A program made the position numbers and the translations under genes. Of a stretch of DNA of 64,000 nt, positions 51,101 to 63,922 are shown piece by piece (positions within the stretch are counted from its first letter, which is position 1; each line of letters begins with the position of its first letter). The DNA is from Trichoplax adhaerens (lineage: Eukaryota > Placozoa > Uniplacotomia > Trichoplacea > Trichoplacidae): assembly GCF_000150275.1 (NCBI RefSeq), contig NW_002060943.1:7510066-7574065 (forward strand). Reading direction: 5' to 3'. Under the pieces are notes generated by a model. The model had not been told where the DNA came from. It worked only from the letters and a program-made list of their open reading frames with translations, and did not search any database.

Positions 51101-54100
51101 CAGGAAGAAACTACTTTTTATTACCTTGTAGTGCGATGCAACATATATAGACATTAATCTTTGTAAAAATGCTTCAGAGGCTTTATGACATGAGAATAGG
51201 GTATCTCTGTTAACGTAGTATGTTTACACTGTTAAGGCAATACGATCTATTTCGATTGTATCTGAATTTGGTTAATGATTGTAACTATCTTGAATATTGT
51301 TAGGATATAATTCGCAGTCATTAGGTGAAGGACACGCAGTGATAAATCTCTGAATGTTGGAAATATCAAGGCAAAGCAATTTATAAAGCCATTTTTCTAT
51401 TTCATCACCATTACTGTAACGAATTGATTCGTTTAATTCGATTTCATGTAAGATTCGACCTTAACATTACAAGGAGGAAAAATAAAAATTACTTCATTCA
51501 ATTAATTCGGATGTACAAACCAAAATAAGGTGCTTTACCTTTAATGGTTTGAGTGCTACTAGCAGACGAAGCTGCAGATGTCGCCTGTTGTTGCCTTAAT
51601 TGTTCAATTAGTTTAAGAGAAAGAGATCTTCCAGTTCCCTCATAACTAAGTGATCAATAAAAAGAATACGTTATAGATTTGATATTATACGTATAGCTAA
51701 TTTTATACCGTAAAAATAGTGCATACCCATTGATAGTGGAAGCCATGAAAACTAGGTAAGGACCCAGAATAGAACGAACTAGAGGTAGGGGGATTGCAGC
51801 TGCTTCATCAATAACGACTAATTCTGCTTGTCCTAGTTTACCAGCATCAGATGGGTGAAAGTACTACCATCCAATAGGTGCGAGAAGGAAAGAAATTAGA
51901 GATTGAAAAATTACATGAATTTATATTACAAGCTATAAGTAAAGGAATATAGCAGACCTGAATTGTTTGCCTGTGCTCCATAAAAACATTAACACGAATA
52001 ACAGCCTTATTATACTCAGGGTTGGTAGATTGAATAATTTCATAGTCTTGATGTTCCTTTAACGAGTAAATCATGCGATAAAATGAAAATTACTCTCTAA
52101 TTCATTAGTATAGTGTTTATATGCCTGCACTACGATTAGAGATAACTTTAGTTCGATTACCTCATATCCTAGAGCGTCAAATCCTTTAAAAACAAACTCA
52201 AACAGTGTGTGTAAGTTTTCTGGGCTTGGAGATGTGACAAAAATGTTCGAGTAGCTAAACGGTAATAAATCATTATTTACAGAATTAACCAAAATGCACT
52301 ATATACGTCTATCAATGAACATTCTTTTATAGCGAAATATTAATCGAGCATGCCTGAAGGCGATTGCGCCGGCTATGACTAATCCGAGAGCAGCTGATTT
52401 GCCTCGCCCTCGAGCAGCAGTCAATGCTATTGTCGATGTTAATGTCTTTTCTGATATCACTTCAATGAAACGTAATAATGCTTTCGCCTAATATAAAAAA
52501 TTTAACGGTGTTAATACAATGATCTGTACGACATACTACATAATTGTCAGTCTTCAATTCCAACAAATTGAGTGACTAACTTGGTCAAGAGTCTTTGTTA
52601 AATTTAAAAGGCTGCAAACAGGTTGTGTATCTGCTAAAGAGTCTTTCAATACTTTTAATTCTTCTTCTTTAGGGTCTTCACTGTCCTGAATATACATAAC
52701 GTAAATCACTTTTAACACATTCGCTTTTTGCAGAACTGCGATGGAAACAGTTTATACTAATTTGTGGTACAAATTACCTTCATAGACGCTGCAATAGGTG
52801 TAATGTTAGAAGAACTTGATGAAATTGGTAAAATATTGAATTGATCGTCCATAACTAAGCATTGTTTACAGGACGCTAACGATAGCATAAATCTACAAGT
52901 TTCAAAAGTACGTATATCAGCGAGAAAATGTGCAGTTAATGAAGAAGTATAATATATTGTAGCGCTAGAACCTTTCATTGAATCTGCAGATAACTTGTTG
53001 ATGGGATTCAGTTCTGTAACGTGAATGAACATCCTAGTAGAAATGACGTTGCAGGGCAGTTTTAGTTGAGAGAATAAATGTTTACCATAGTTTTATAGTC
53101 AGTGATAAGTTTAAATCGATTGTAAATGAATAGAATTTAATTTTTATCGATATAATGAGAAATTCTATGGCTCAAGTATGTAATGACGTAATTATAAAAC
53201 AATTAACTAGCCGTTTATTGGCAAGTAAAGAAAGATTGCTTATCCATTCAATAGTTTCTACAGTCAAGTAGACCAAGAACGTACCATAGTAAATGTAAAC
53301 AATTTCTTAAGAGAATTCATGGACTTTAGGAGAAAAATTACTAAACCGCCACCTTCGACAGTTTCTACAGTTCTAGCGAGGATGTTTGGAGTTAATGCTT
53401 CAAAATCCTATCATGAAATCCATTGAAAAGGTGAGCTTCGTTATTCAATAAACGATGTGGATATTGACGTATATAGTTGAAAGCAGTTTCTATATGTAAC
53501 TATTGCAAATTCTACATCATCATTTCATGAGTATTACAGTTTTATCAAGTAGTAAAATAAGGCACTGTATGAAAAACATAGCTAATCTATCTGTAATACA
53601 GGTATAAGCAAGTCGCAATTACTATTACCGTATCTCAGTGTATTGTAGCCATGTCACGTAGCAGAAATAAGCTACAAAATATCAGCTGAATTACCTGTAA
53701 TCCTAGCATATTGAAATATTACTACATCATTTCACGTATATTGTACTCATAGCAAGTAGTAGAATAAAGAACAGAAAGATATCAGCTAGATTACCTGTAA
53801 TCCTAGCACAAAAAGTATTACTACAGTACATCATTTCGCGTATATTGTAATCATGTCAGATAGTCGAATAGATTACACAATATTAGCTAAATCACCTATT
53901 ATCCTAGCATATAGCAAATATTACAACTACATCACATCATGTAATTATATCAAGTAGTAGAATAGAGTACACAATATCATCTAAATTGCCTGTAATCCTA
54001 GTATACCGAAAGTGTTACTACACATCTTTTTATGGACTCGTATATATGTTGCAGTCTTGTCAATTAGTAAGCTAGAATACAAAATAGCAGTTTGCATTAC

Positions 54101-54703
54101 CTGTAATATAAGCATACCAAAAGTATTACCCAAAATTTTGAAAGTTTCTGAGTAATAGCAGTAGCGAATATTGGTACTTGCAATAAATAATTCGAAAGGA
54201 TCATCTTTATTGATTGCAACATTTCCGCTTTTAAGCTTTTTCTGCAACTGTCTCATTCTCTTTTTACGATGGCTGATCCATGATGAAGGAAAGCAATAGT
54301 AAGACGATATTGATCAGGATGACCAAGTATTGCAAGACTATTAAAACTTTTTTAGTAGTGTATGAAGTATTGATAGCCTAACACAGTGAATATGAAATAC
54401 CTGCTAAAGCCAAGCTCTTTCTTATAACACCATAGTACGGAAGGCCGAGATTTGACAGTTGCTTTCGTTAGCATGTGATGCAAGATGACAACCTGTAATT
54501 AAAATTAGAGAAATGGCATGCGTTCGGCATCCATTGCCCACATTGCGACACATTAATTAGCGTAGTGGAAATCAATAGCTATAAAATTATCTTACCTTAT
54601 CTCTACCTTGATCGCCAACAATGACAAACATCGATCTTTGGCGTAATCCTACGCCATTTTCGATTAGTGTGCGTATACGAGAATCTAACTTTTGCAGCAC
54701 CAT
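48121..54703 (-). CDS. NAT10: RNA cytidine acetyltransferase NAT10/Kre33 (28 exons, 1032 aa)
   Basis: NAT10 makes N4-acetylcytidine in 18S rRNA and tRNA and is needed for small-subunit ribosome assembly in the nucleolus. Exons from the 5' end: 54596-54703, 54401-54492, 54101-54272, 53285-53407, 52972-53033, 52778-52892, 52581-52685, 52354-52487, 52161-52254, 51958-52056, 51727-51863, 51539-51645, 51309-51459, 51125-51221, 50905-51021, 50626-50802, 50424-50549, 50167-50306, 50050-50098, 49869-49968, 49673-49783, 49466-49579, 49301-49356, 49145-49195, 48876-49049, 48718-48791, 48488-48568, 48121-48253. The total, 1032 aa, is close to human (1025). Visible are the Walker A ARGRGKSAALG, Walker B VVIDEAAAIP, the GNAT acetyl-CoA loop HPDLQGLGYGARAL and YLGVSYGLT. 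The Lys-rich tail is in an uncertain frame. One AT-AC and one GC-AG intron are needed. Confidence 0.93.
51222..51308 (-). other. NAT10: U12-type AT-AC intron in NAT10
   Basis: On the minus strand the 87-base intron starts ATATCCTAAC, ends GTGTAAAC and carries the branch-like TTGCCTTAAC about 10 bases before the end. Removing it restores CELYYVNRDTLF, the conserved NAT10 sequence, across the junction. No GT-AG choice does this without a stop. Confidence 0.8.
53690..54030. repeat. Duplicated exon-3 end plus splice donor in a NAT10 intron
   Basis: Four units of about 85-110 bases. On the minus strand each resembles the last 25-30 bases of NAT10 exon 3 followed by its donor: AGTAATACTTT...GCTAGGATTACAG, then GTAAT(C/T) or a weaker GT/GC. 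The genuine exon end at 54101 reads ATGCTTATATTACAG then GTAATG. Copies lie near 53.69, 53.79, 53.90 and 53.99-54.03 kb. Confidence 0.75.
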
Positions 54704-55191
54704 TTTGATTTAATCAGCTGAGAGCTGCAGCTTAGCAATAAGTGCAGTAGGAGGACTAGCCGCTGCAGAGATCTGCTCGATGTCACGTGGCAACCGGGAA
54801 GACGACGTTGGTGGTTGATCAATGCGCTTTGTCTAGTATGGTAGGTGGTGTTTGGGTATCTATACTGGTAGTTTCCCTTAATCGCATACAGTTGTAAGAT
54901 AGCCTACCCAAACATGTCATACAGCCTATACTAGCCATTGGATAAAATTCGATTATTGTCCTTGTAACGAAAGTACCATACACTATTTACTATCCTATAC
55001 TTCACCACGGTCTTCTCTACTCCTTTGGTGTAATCCTTTCAATTTGGCCTTTGAATCCGTAGTCTACCCTACTAGCACCTACCCGCACACTGTGGTGAAG
55101 ACAATAACCCCCCCCCCCCCCTCTTGAACCCCCCCTTTCATCTTTCATCTTGAGAGCGTTGATTGAGCAAGCTGCAACACTTTATTCCAAC
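54704..55191. promoter_or_regulatory. Shared head-to-head promoter region of NAT10 and LMF2
   Basis: The two start codons face away from each other 488 bases apart, so both promoters must lie here or overlap. It contains a run of 14 C at 55108-55121 and a second of 7 C at 55129-55135. No TATA box is evident at a persuasive place. Confidence 0.55.
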
Positions 55192-58100
55192 ATGGCTGTT
55201 GGTATGCTAGTAAGGGAATCATTCCTATGGTGGATTGCTGCCATTTATTTATTCGCCTTCACATCCTTCTATCTGCAGATACCTGGTATAAATTTAAAGA
55301 TTGATTTCTTGCGATATTTTTTAGAGCCTAATGTTATCCAGGTCGTAGTGTGGATCGATCAATGAAATGATCAGTCTTAGTTTGTCAGAATAGAGTGTAC
55401 GATTTAGTTTTAAATAGCGATTTCAATTCTTATTTTTAACCTGGTTGATACTATTATGGTTATACTTGAGAAATTTTGAATTTATTATGGCGTGGAGCCA
55501 TTGATAAGTATTCAATTGCATAGATCGATTCAAACCTACAACATACCTTGCACAATATCGTCATGATAAGTCGCTAATACAGTATACGCTTGTATAGTAT
55601 CGTATACGTATGTGCTGACATGTAGAAACCATTGCAATGCAGGCATGTTGTAGTGGATGCCGTGCGAATAATATAATATAATTTGGAAGACTTTTAACTA
55701 GTTACTTCCTGTCGCCATTCAGCAGAATTGTACATTTCTTCTTCTGCTCTTCTTTTATACTGCGTTCAAATAATGTTCGAATCACTGTTCAGTAAATACT
55801 GTGGTGGCGCACGCCGTTTTATACTAGACTAGACGAGACTAGCGATAATGAACGAACAATACTGTGTGATGGGAAACGTGATCAATGTTCATCAAGAAAA
55901 GCGCTATTGAGATAGGATAAAGTAGCCGTTAGCTCATCATGGGCATGGTTATCATATTGCACAGATTTGCAAGCTTGTCATTCAACAATTTTACTAAAAT
56001 ACAAATTTCATTTTATCTAGTCCAGCCTAAGATAGTATTGTCAAACAATAATACAATCTAAACATGTACAGTACTTTACTTTATTAGATAAGGATAGAAA
56101 ACTTTTGTTTGGTAAAATCGAATTTTATAGCACAATACCGTAGTTGGTAATACTGCCAGCATTATTTCAATATTTAAAAATAAATTTACAATGAGCGACT
56201 TTTAAATATTCAATCACGTCCTAACTTTTCTTTCAAATTATGTGTAGGTCTGTATGGCAAGAATGGTATTATTCCTGTTGATAACCAACTAGATCTGAAA
56301 AACGGTAACGAAAAGTCCATCCGTGTTGTAGTATTTTAGCGACATTTAAAAACAGGATATTACACCCTTTTAACAGCAGTTTCTCTTGTTTTTTTTTCTA
56401 ATCATAATTTTAAGTGTTATGATTACAGTAAATTCTTTATCCTTAGTGTTTATGGTGCAATTTTTACCGCTTAATATTGCTCAATTAATATGACACATTC
56501 CCAAGATATTAAAAAATAGGCAAATAGACGATGTTGATAACAAAGCTACAATACATTGAAAGTACCCTACAGCATTAGTATACGAACGTATTCTACCAGT
56601 ACTTTACACTAATTCCTTAAAGCAAATGTAAAAAAAGATAACATAAGAGTAATATTACAGACAGTTGAAGATAGTAACTATATATTTTAAAAATACTTTT
56701 ATTTAATAAATGTTGTGGTTGTTGTATTGTAGATTAAATGGCTAAAATTTACATTTATATAATTATAATTGACGATATACGCGTAATGACTTCATACAAT
56801 CCGTCATGATATCATTCATTTAATAGTAAACCTGCATGCCTAAGTAGATTTGATGCTGTGGTTATTCTGGTATATGATTATACTCGTATTTTGTAAGGAC
56901 TAATATAGCCGCTATACGACAAATCAAACTAATCATCAATTAAGCGTTTTCGTAAACTAAAAGAACATGCAATTGAAATGCCTTTTAAATTCATGATCAT
57001 AATGGTAAAAGTTACTAGTTTGGTAGAGCTATCAAGGCAAAAATTTTATAAATGACCAATAGAGTCCAGATATTAGATTTTATCAGCAATTTGTTGCAAA
57101 ATTTGTGATACCATAGTGTCACAACAGTTACTATAATTGACAAGGAAACACTTTGAGTAAAATATTGACTGCAGTACTACTAGTATATTCATGCTTAATT
57201 TAATATATTAAAGTAAATATGGTTTTGCAGTCTGCACGATATCGGTCTGAGTGACTACGGATGATGTCAGGACGATATTTAACTATTTATTTTATTAACA
57301 AATTTGTACTATCATATTATATTCATTAGTTGATGATCCAGCTAAAAAGTTCTCTTCGACACCGACATTATTATGGTTTATGGGCGATTATGGCTTAGAC
57401 GCTGAACAATCACTAGAGTTACTATCAATTGTTGGTATGCTACTAGCTTGGTTTGCTATGATAACACCTCGTGTTAGAAATGCAGCAACATTCCTTGCTT
57501 TGTGGATTTTTTACCTATCTATATTTAAGGTACCGTACCATTGTAGGTATCTTATTACATAATCGCAAATTGATTATTTTCGTGTACCAAGTTGAAACTA
57601 TCCAATGCTTCATAATTTGAGTAATGTTCAGGTCTTATTATACGTTAAGTAAATAATAAAATCAGTGTGCACAATACGGTTATTGGAGTTCATTAATATT
57701 ATTAATATTAAACTAGTAGAGGGTACTTAAAGAAGTACTGCTATCTCTCTGGAAATAAATGACTAATGATGATAACAAGTAATTTATTTTCTGTTTTCTC
57801 GTCTAAACTTTTTCTTTTACTGTGCTGCTATTAATAAACTACATCTTTTAGGTTGGCACTATCTTCCTTTGGTTTCAATGGTAAGCAATCTACTAAACAT
57901 TGGTTTGTTCGATGTTAATCCAGAAAATGATACCTTTTGCCCACTATACTGATGTACCGTTAAAAATAATACAGATAATTAATTGTTATAAATTGACGGA
58001 CGTACTACTAGTAGCGTTTAAAATGTAATAATTAAGGAAAGCGACAACAAACTGTTTCCTTGCTGTGCTGATATTTATTCGTTCTAATCGATGATACGAC

Positions 58101-60719
58101 CTATTTGTATGGGATATATAGGGATATTTTACTTTTGGAAACTGGGTTTTTGGCGATATTCGTTGCCCCTTTTGCTCTAATCAGATCTAGAAAGTACGAA
58201 CTTTGTGTAGATCGATCATACTAAGATTTAACTGATATATTAAAAAATTATTGCAGTAATGTCAATATTGCTCTTGACATTTTTTCAACTGATAGGATAG
58301 AACCTCAAGCACATGACAATTTAACCATGTGGCTGATTAAATGGCTTCTCTTCAGGCTCATGTTTGCGTCCGGCGTAGTTAAGTTAACAAGTGAATGTCC
58401 AACTTGGTGGAAATTAACTGCATTAACTATCCATTACGAGAGCCAGGTCATTCATTTATTATTATTCGTACTACTGTACTATAAGTTCAAAAAGAGTTTC
58501 GAAAATTTCACGACATTAGCGCTATGAAAAGCTAGATAACGTTTAATAGGCCATTATTTGTTAAGACTACTCTCATTACTATATTCTCGATAGAAAAAAA
58601 TAAATCTTAAATTATATTCATTATTTCATTCAGTGTATTCCAACACCACTAGCATGGTATGCCCATCAACTTCCTGTATGGTTTCAAAAATTTAGCGTTG
58701 TAATGACGTAAGTGTTTATTATAGTTATCTGTGGTGATGATAAATTTATATAAGCAAAGACTTGACAAATTTTATTGCCTGAAGCTTAACTTTTCTTTTT
58801 AACTTGCAGCTATGTCATCGAAATTGCCTTACCTTTCCTATTCTTCTCGCCTATCCGGAGCTTGCGGTTAATTTCATTTTATGGCCAGGTTTATACGACA
58901 TTATTCAATTGTCATAGTAAAGCATAATTAAAGTTTTCTGCACTGCAAGCACTGCAAGTCTACCGTATCTAAAGTATTTGCATTGATTTGTATTGCCTTG
59001 GCTAATATTTGTATTTTTCATTTATCAGTTACTTTTACAGATATTAATCATTCTTACTGGAAACTATAACTTCTTTAACTTATTAACAATTGGATTATGT
59101 ATTTCACTTTTGGACGAAAACTACTTAGCGAAGTGGTTTTCAGTTGATAAAGAACCAACCGACAGTTAGTAGTATATGATTGTGTTGCTAGATCACATGT
59201 ATATGATTATTACACAGATATAATTTTTACTATACGCATATCATCTATTCTTCTAGAAGAGGGAACAGGCGCATTACCAACTGGTGTTCAAAGATTTATA
59301 GGATGGATTAAATGGCTTCTAACAGCCTGGGCTATGCTAATGTTATGTTATTGGGTACAGCGATTGTTTACAGTGCGTTTTATGGAAGGAAATCAACCGA
59401 TAACTTGTAAAATAGGTAATTTGTAATATAACGATACGACGCTTTTACTTAACCTTAGTTTAATATTATTATTACCTGACTATACTCCTATTTATCGTTC
59501 ATTCATGCAGCATTTACCAAAGCCAGTTTCAATTCTGCACTTGTATCTGCCATGCCTATTACTGTCTGGATAGGTTCGATTAGTTTACTTGCCGAAATCT
59601 TAACAACGATTAAAAATTCAATTATTGCTCCTAATAATGTTGGACAAAAATTCTTTACTACCTTAAAGAGCAGCGTATATATCATTGCAGCTATCGTCCT
59701 TTTCTGTATTAGCTTGAATACTCACTGTGTTCTTGATCCTAAATTACAAAAGTCACTATCACCTGTTATTAAAAAGTGGTATGATGACTCGAAAAGTCTC
59801 GAAATAAGCAATCCTTACGGATTATTTCGAAGGTATATCATTTTGATCGATAGTACAGTAATAAGGTTACTACAAGTTTCTTGCGTTTTGATAATTACCA
59901 TATACGGAGCATTTTCTTATGTTGATTTATGCAGTATGACTGGTGTTGGCGGTCGTCCAGAAGTCGTCATTGAAGGCAGTGATAACTTAAATTCAGGCTG
60001 GAAAAAGTACGAATTTTATTACAAGCCCGGTAACGTTAGAAGATCGCCGCCAGCAATAACTCCTCATCAACCACGTCTTGATTGGCAAATGTGGTTTTTG
60101 GCTCTTGGCTCCTACGATCAAAATCCATGGTTTAAAAGTTTCTTACATCGTCTCTTAACTAATCAAAAAGAAGTTGTTGAACTTCTTCAGTATAACCCCT
60201 TCCCTGACAAACCCCCAAAATATATACGCTCTAAGCTATATCATTATCATTACACTAGATATAACTTCGCCAGAGGCTATGCTGGGTTAGTTTTACTTTA
60301 ATAATTTCATCTTGAAATCCGCTTGTTCCATCGGTTGATTTTGTTTTCCTCTGATTTAGTCTTTTCAATACCTCACAATCGTGGTGGAGAAGGGAAATAA
60401 AACGGGATTTTTCTACAAGAGTTAGCATAGACGATCAAGATATACGAGCAACTATGTATCGATACAGAATGAATTTGGTAAGTTACAATGAAGTCATTTA
60501 TTTTGTTGTTTTTACGGCTTTTGAATCAGACAGCTCAAAATATTTATATGTTATTTCTCAATTTTTATACAGCATCCTAAACGTAACATAAAAAAGAACT
60601 GGATGATCCGCTTTCTAGAGCAAATTCGTAAAATATTAAGGCAGGGTCCTGTTATTCCTATTTTCATTGCAATATTTGTAGCTGCTATCACAGTCAACAT
60701 GCTGAATGGAATTCTATAA
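55192..60719 (+). CDS. LMF2: Lipase maturation factor 2 (14 exons, 662 aa)
   Basis: LMF proteins are multi-pass ER membrane proteins. LMF1 folds lipoprotein lipase; LMF2 is its close relative with a less defined role. Exons: 55192-55285, 56248-56304, 57330-57529, 57852-57880, 58122-58193, 58296-58446, 58634-58707, 58810-58888, 59029-59164, 59257-59415, 59511-59832, 59935-60285, 60360-60477, 60573-60719. All phases agree. LMF2 landmarks are [60 protein letters not shown] and [12 protein letters not shown]. Hydrophobic segments alternate with loops as in the family, and a last membrane segment ([15 protein letters not shown]) closes the protein. Intron 59833-59934 is 102 bases and stop-free. 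Human LMF2 has 707 aa, so the size fits. The gene is head-to-head with NAT10 and tail-to-tail with NCAPH2, 97 bases between stop codons. Confidence 0.93.
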
Positions 60720-60816
60720 CTCGAAATCTGTTTACATTACTATTAACAATATAATACTTGTCAAAATTGAATACGTACAAAATTTAAAATGAAAGTAAAG
60801 AAATTATAGTTCATTT

Positions 60817-63800
60817 TTAGTTTAAACGACTTTGTGCTGTATCATCCAAAGAAGGCGCCTTGTAATGCATGAGTGCCTCATGGGGCAAACGGGTGGAAAG
60901 CATCTTAACGGTCATTGTATTAACTGGTGCTTTTTCGTTTTTACCACCATGACTTATTTCTATATTCCCATTATTAGCCTAATATAAATTAGTATGGCAT
61001 AAACGTTTATGAAAATAATTATGGTATCATGGAGAATAATCTGCATACTTTATGTCTAAATTTAAAACTTGACAACCGACAAACTTATTAAACAAGCCTT
61101 TTGCATCGTATCTATAGAAGCTAAAATATTATGTCAGAGTTTTTATTAACCACTTACCAGCTGTAAAGTGGCAGCAAATAACCTACAGATCTCATATGGT
61201 TCCTGTATTAATTTGTAACGTAAATTATTGTGTTACCTGTCTAAAATAAAAGCTATAATATTCATATAATGCTACGTAAGTATTTCTCGTCAGTACCTTT
61301 TGGCTAACAACGTCTTCGAAGGACACTGCATCGTCGTTTTCTGAATGAAATAAGAAAGTGTTAAAAAACGATTAAGGCTACTTTAATTTTAGTAGAGTAT
61401 AATAGTATTCGATATGAAAAATTAATTAAACTATAAGTATGTTTTATTATTACTCTCTTTTAGAGAGTCCAACACCGATTGACCATACGTATGGATATCA
61501 AATGGAGGATGTTTTTCTTCATTTTCAAGAGCAGGCTTAATTCTGTCTTGCCATTCGTTAACGCGAGATCTTAACGCAGAATCCTCTATATACTGGCGTG
61601 TTACCTTGGCATATACGTTCTAAAATAACAAATATGTAGCTTTTCAATCTTATACTCTATCAGTTTAGACAATGAATAGCAACCCATTCTCTAAAATAAT
61701 CATAAAAGTTACAATACCAAGTGCTCCTTTACAAGCTCTTCGTAAGTTTGCGGTATTTGATTTTCAAGGTTCTGCTCTTCTATTGCTATGGGAATTAGTT
61801 CATTCTTAATAACTATATGCTACTACAGTATATATCATGCACACAAATAATTTCAAATTTTTTATAATACCAATTGGATCAATGCTCATGTTATGTTCAT
61901 TATTAACTATTTCTTGATCAGGGTTGTAATTATTTTCTATTCCGAAATCATCCTGATCGCTATAATCATCATCATAACCACCTATAGGTAGAATCGTGAA
62001 ATAGTAGAGATTTAGATAAAATGTTAGCCAACCTAGTACACTTAGTTATTTCCTAGATAATGATACGTCGTATACAATACTTCATTACCGTCAATATTAT
62101 TCTCCTGATCATCATGTTTATCATGATCATCGCTATCTTGCCCGTTTGAGGTCATAAATTTCTAATGTGAATTTAAAAGATGTACAGACAAAACTGATGT
62201 CATAAGGCATACAGATTACAAGAAAGGTACCAAATTATTGATGTGAGATATATTTGTACGTATTAGTGTAAACTTACGAATAATTTGTTAATTTCTCTAC
62301 TCAAGATATGCTGATTTTCTGCAAACTCGTAACTTATATATTCCAAATCTAACAACATACACGATATATGTTTAGTATGTGTCTAGTTAACTATAACATG
62401 TATGGAATAATTTTAGTTTAATGCTGTGATAGTAGATCCAATTTATTGCAGATACAGTACGAGTAAAATTACCTTCACATATAACATTCATCGCATGCTT
62501 CAGTAGTTTTTGGTTTTGCCTAGTACAAGCTAAAATAACCACCAAATAAGCAGCAATATCAAGTTTTGTCCTCATCCTACTAATAGATACATTGCAAGTA
62601 TAAAAAAATGGTTGATCTAAATACAGTAGCTTACCAGCCCTGCTACAGAACTCTATAATGGATATGCCAGGTTGATTGCTTGTAATACTAATTTGTCCAC
62701 GCTTTCGCTTACGAATGGCCTGGGTATCTATAGCAATATTTTTAGGTATGCGCCAATTTCGGCCTGTATCATAAGTAGTAATAGATTAATTGTTATGGAA
62801 AGCGGTATATCAGTATAGTGATTTCACGTATTTGATATTTAAATGTGCTAGCTTACTGGCTTTGAATGCTCTTTCTGGAATGGCATCTTTGTCATGCGGA
62901 TCGAGAACTTGCCATGCACTATCTTCAACGATAGGTTCTTGCTGTTATAAATGAACAGTAAAGTTTATCCGATTAAGTTTACATCAAAAGCAATAAAGTT
63001 TAAAACGTAACCAAAATTATATTCAGCTTATATTAAATCATCTACGAACTTCTATTGCCGGGTGTAGATCGTCCCTGAGTGTATCGTTAATTCCTCCGTT
63101 AAAAGTATTGTCATCGGAATTGAAACCTTATTTTAAACAACAGATACACGATAAGTTTAATTAAATAAAAAAGTTTTAACTAACGCAGTACATGCCATCA
63201 TTCATTAATACTAATAAATACCATCATTTTCGGGTATATCTTCATTCTCACCAGATATGAAGCTCTCATCTAACGCAAAATATTAAAATCTTACGTAATG
63301 GATTTACTCATATATAACCATATATATACATTAATTTATACTTGAAGAACATCTTGCATAAATCTGTTACTAAGTAAGTTATGTAATGAAAAAATGTAGA
63401 ATTCAATATAATTACTATTGTGGGTGGTAAATGGCATGATATTATTGTGACCACCATCATTTGCTAAGGTGAAGGCGTTCCTGTTGGCACGTGGCTGGAA
63501 GCTAGTATCAATAAGTAAAGCTCCAGAATGATGAATCACAGATGTATTGACTCTAAAATCTCCACGATTTCCCAGTACTTCTCCTCTACCACTGTTTACA
63601 ATATTTCATTCAGATATAGAAAATTGAAAGGAAATAAGTTAATATTTCCTAGGTATGTATCATACAAATGTGATTTACAGTTAAGGATATAAAAAGCACC
63701 TACAGAAAGTGATAATTTTAAAAATAAATATTTTAAATTCTTTCACTTATACGTAGGTAGTTGATACCTTAGTAATTGAACATCACTTTGTCTTTTATGA

Positions 63801-63922
63801 TTATCCGTCGGTAGTAATGATACAGGTGTTCGAAGACAAATATATGATGAAGTCCGATTTTCGAAATCTTCTTCTATCAGATCAATGTTGTTAGCCTCTT
63901 TGATATCATCTAATGAAATGAA
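60817..63922 (-). CDS. NCAPH2: Condensin-2 complex subunit H2, C-terminal 520 aa (5' end outside window)
   Basis: NCAPH2 is the kleisin of condensin II and links SMC2/SMC4 to NCAPD3 and NCAPG2 during early chromosome condensation. Exons from the 5' side: 63768-63922 (preceded by an acceptor, so more exons lie upstream), 63342-63591, 63222-63264, 63050-63126, 62857-62941, 62635-62763, 62473-62529, 62278-62348, 62089-62161, 61871-61981, 61718-61812, 61454-61619, 61297-61340, 61158-61202, 60817-60978. Phases agree throughout. Landmarks are FISLDDIKEANNIDL, GRGEVLGNRGDFRVNT, AWQVLDPHD, the basic IRKRKRG, an acidic middle, HPPFDIHTYG and, at the end, MTVKMLSTRLPHEALMHYKA. The kleisin N-terminal domain is outside the window. 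Small exons in the acidic linker (63222-63264 and 62473-62529) have alternative acceptors; the ones chosen keep the frame. Confidence 0.9.

Noticed and set aside
51222-51330. Ordinary GT-AG intron for NAT10 exon 13-14
   Set aside because: The only GT in frame before the stop gives extra residues, and every AG acceptor enters a frame with TAA; neither restores the conserved ELYYVNRD.
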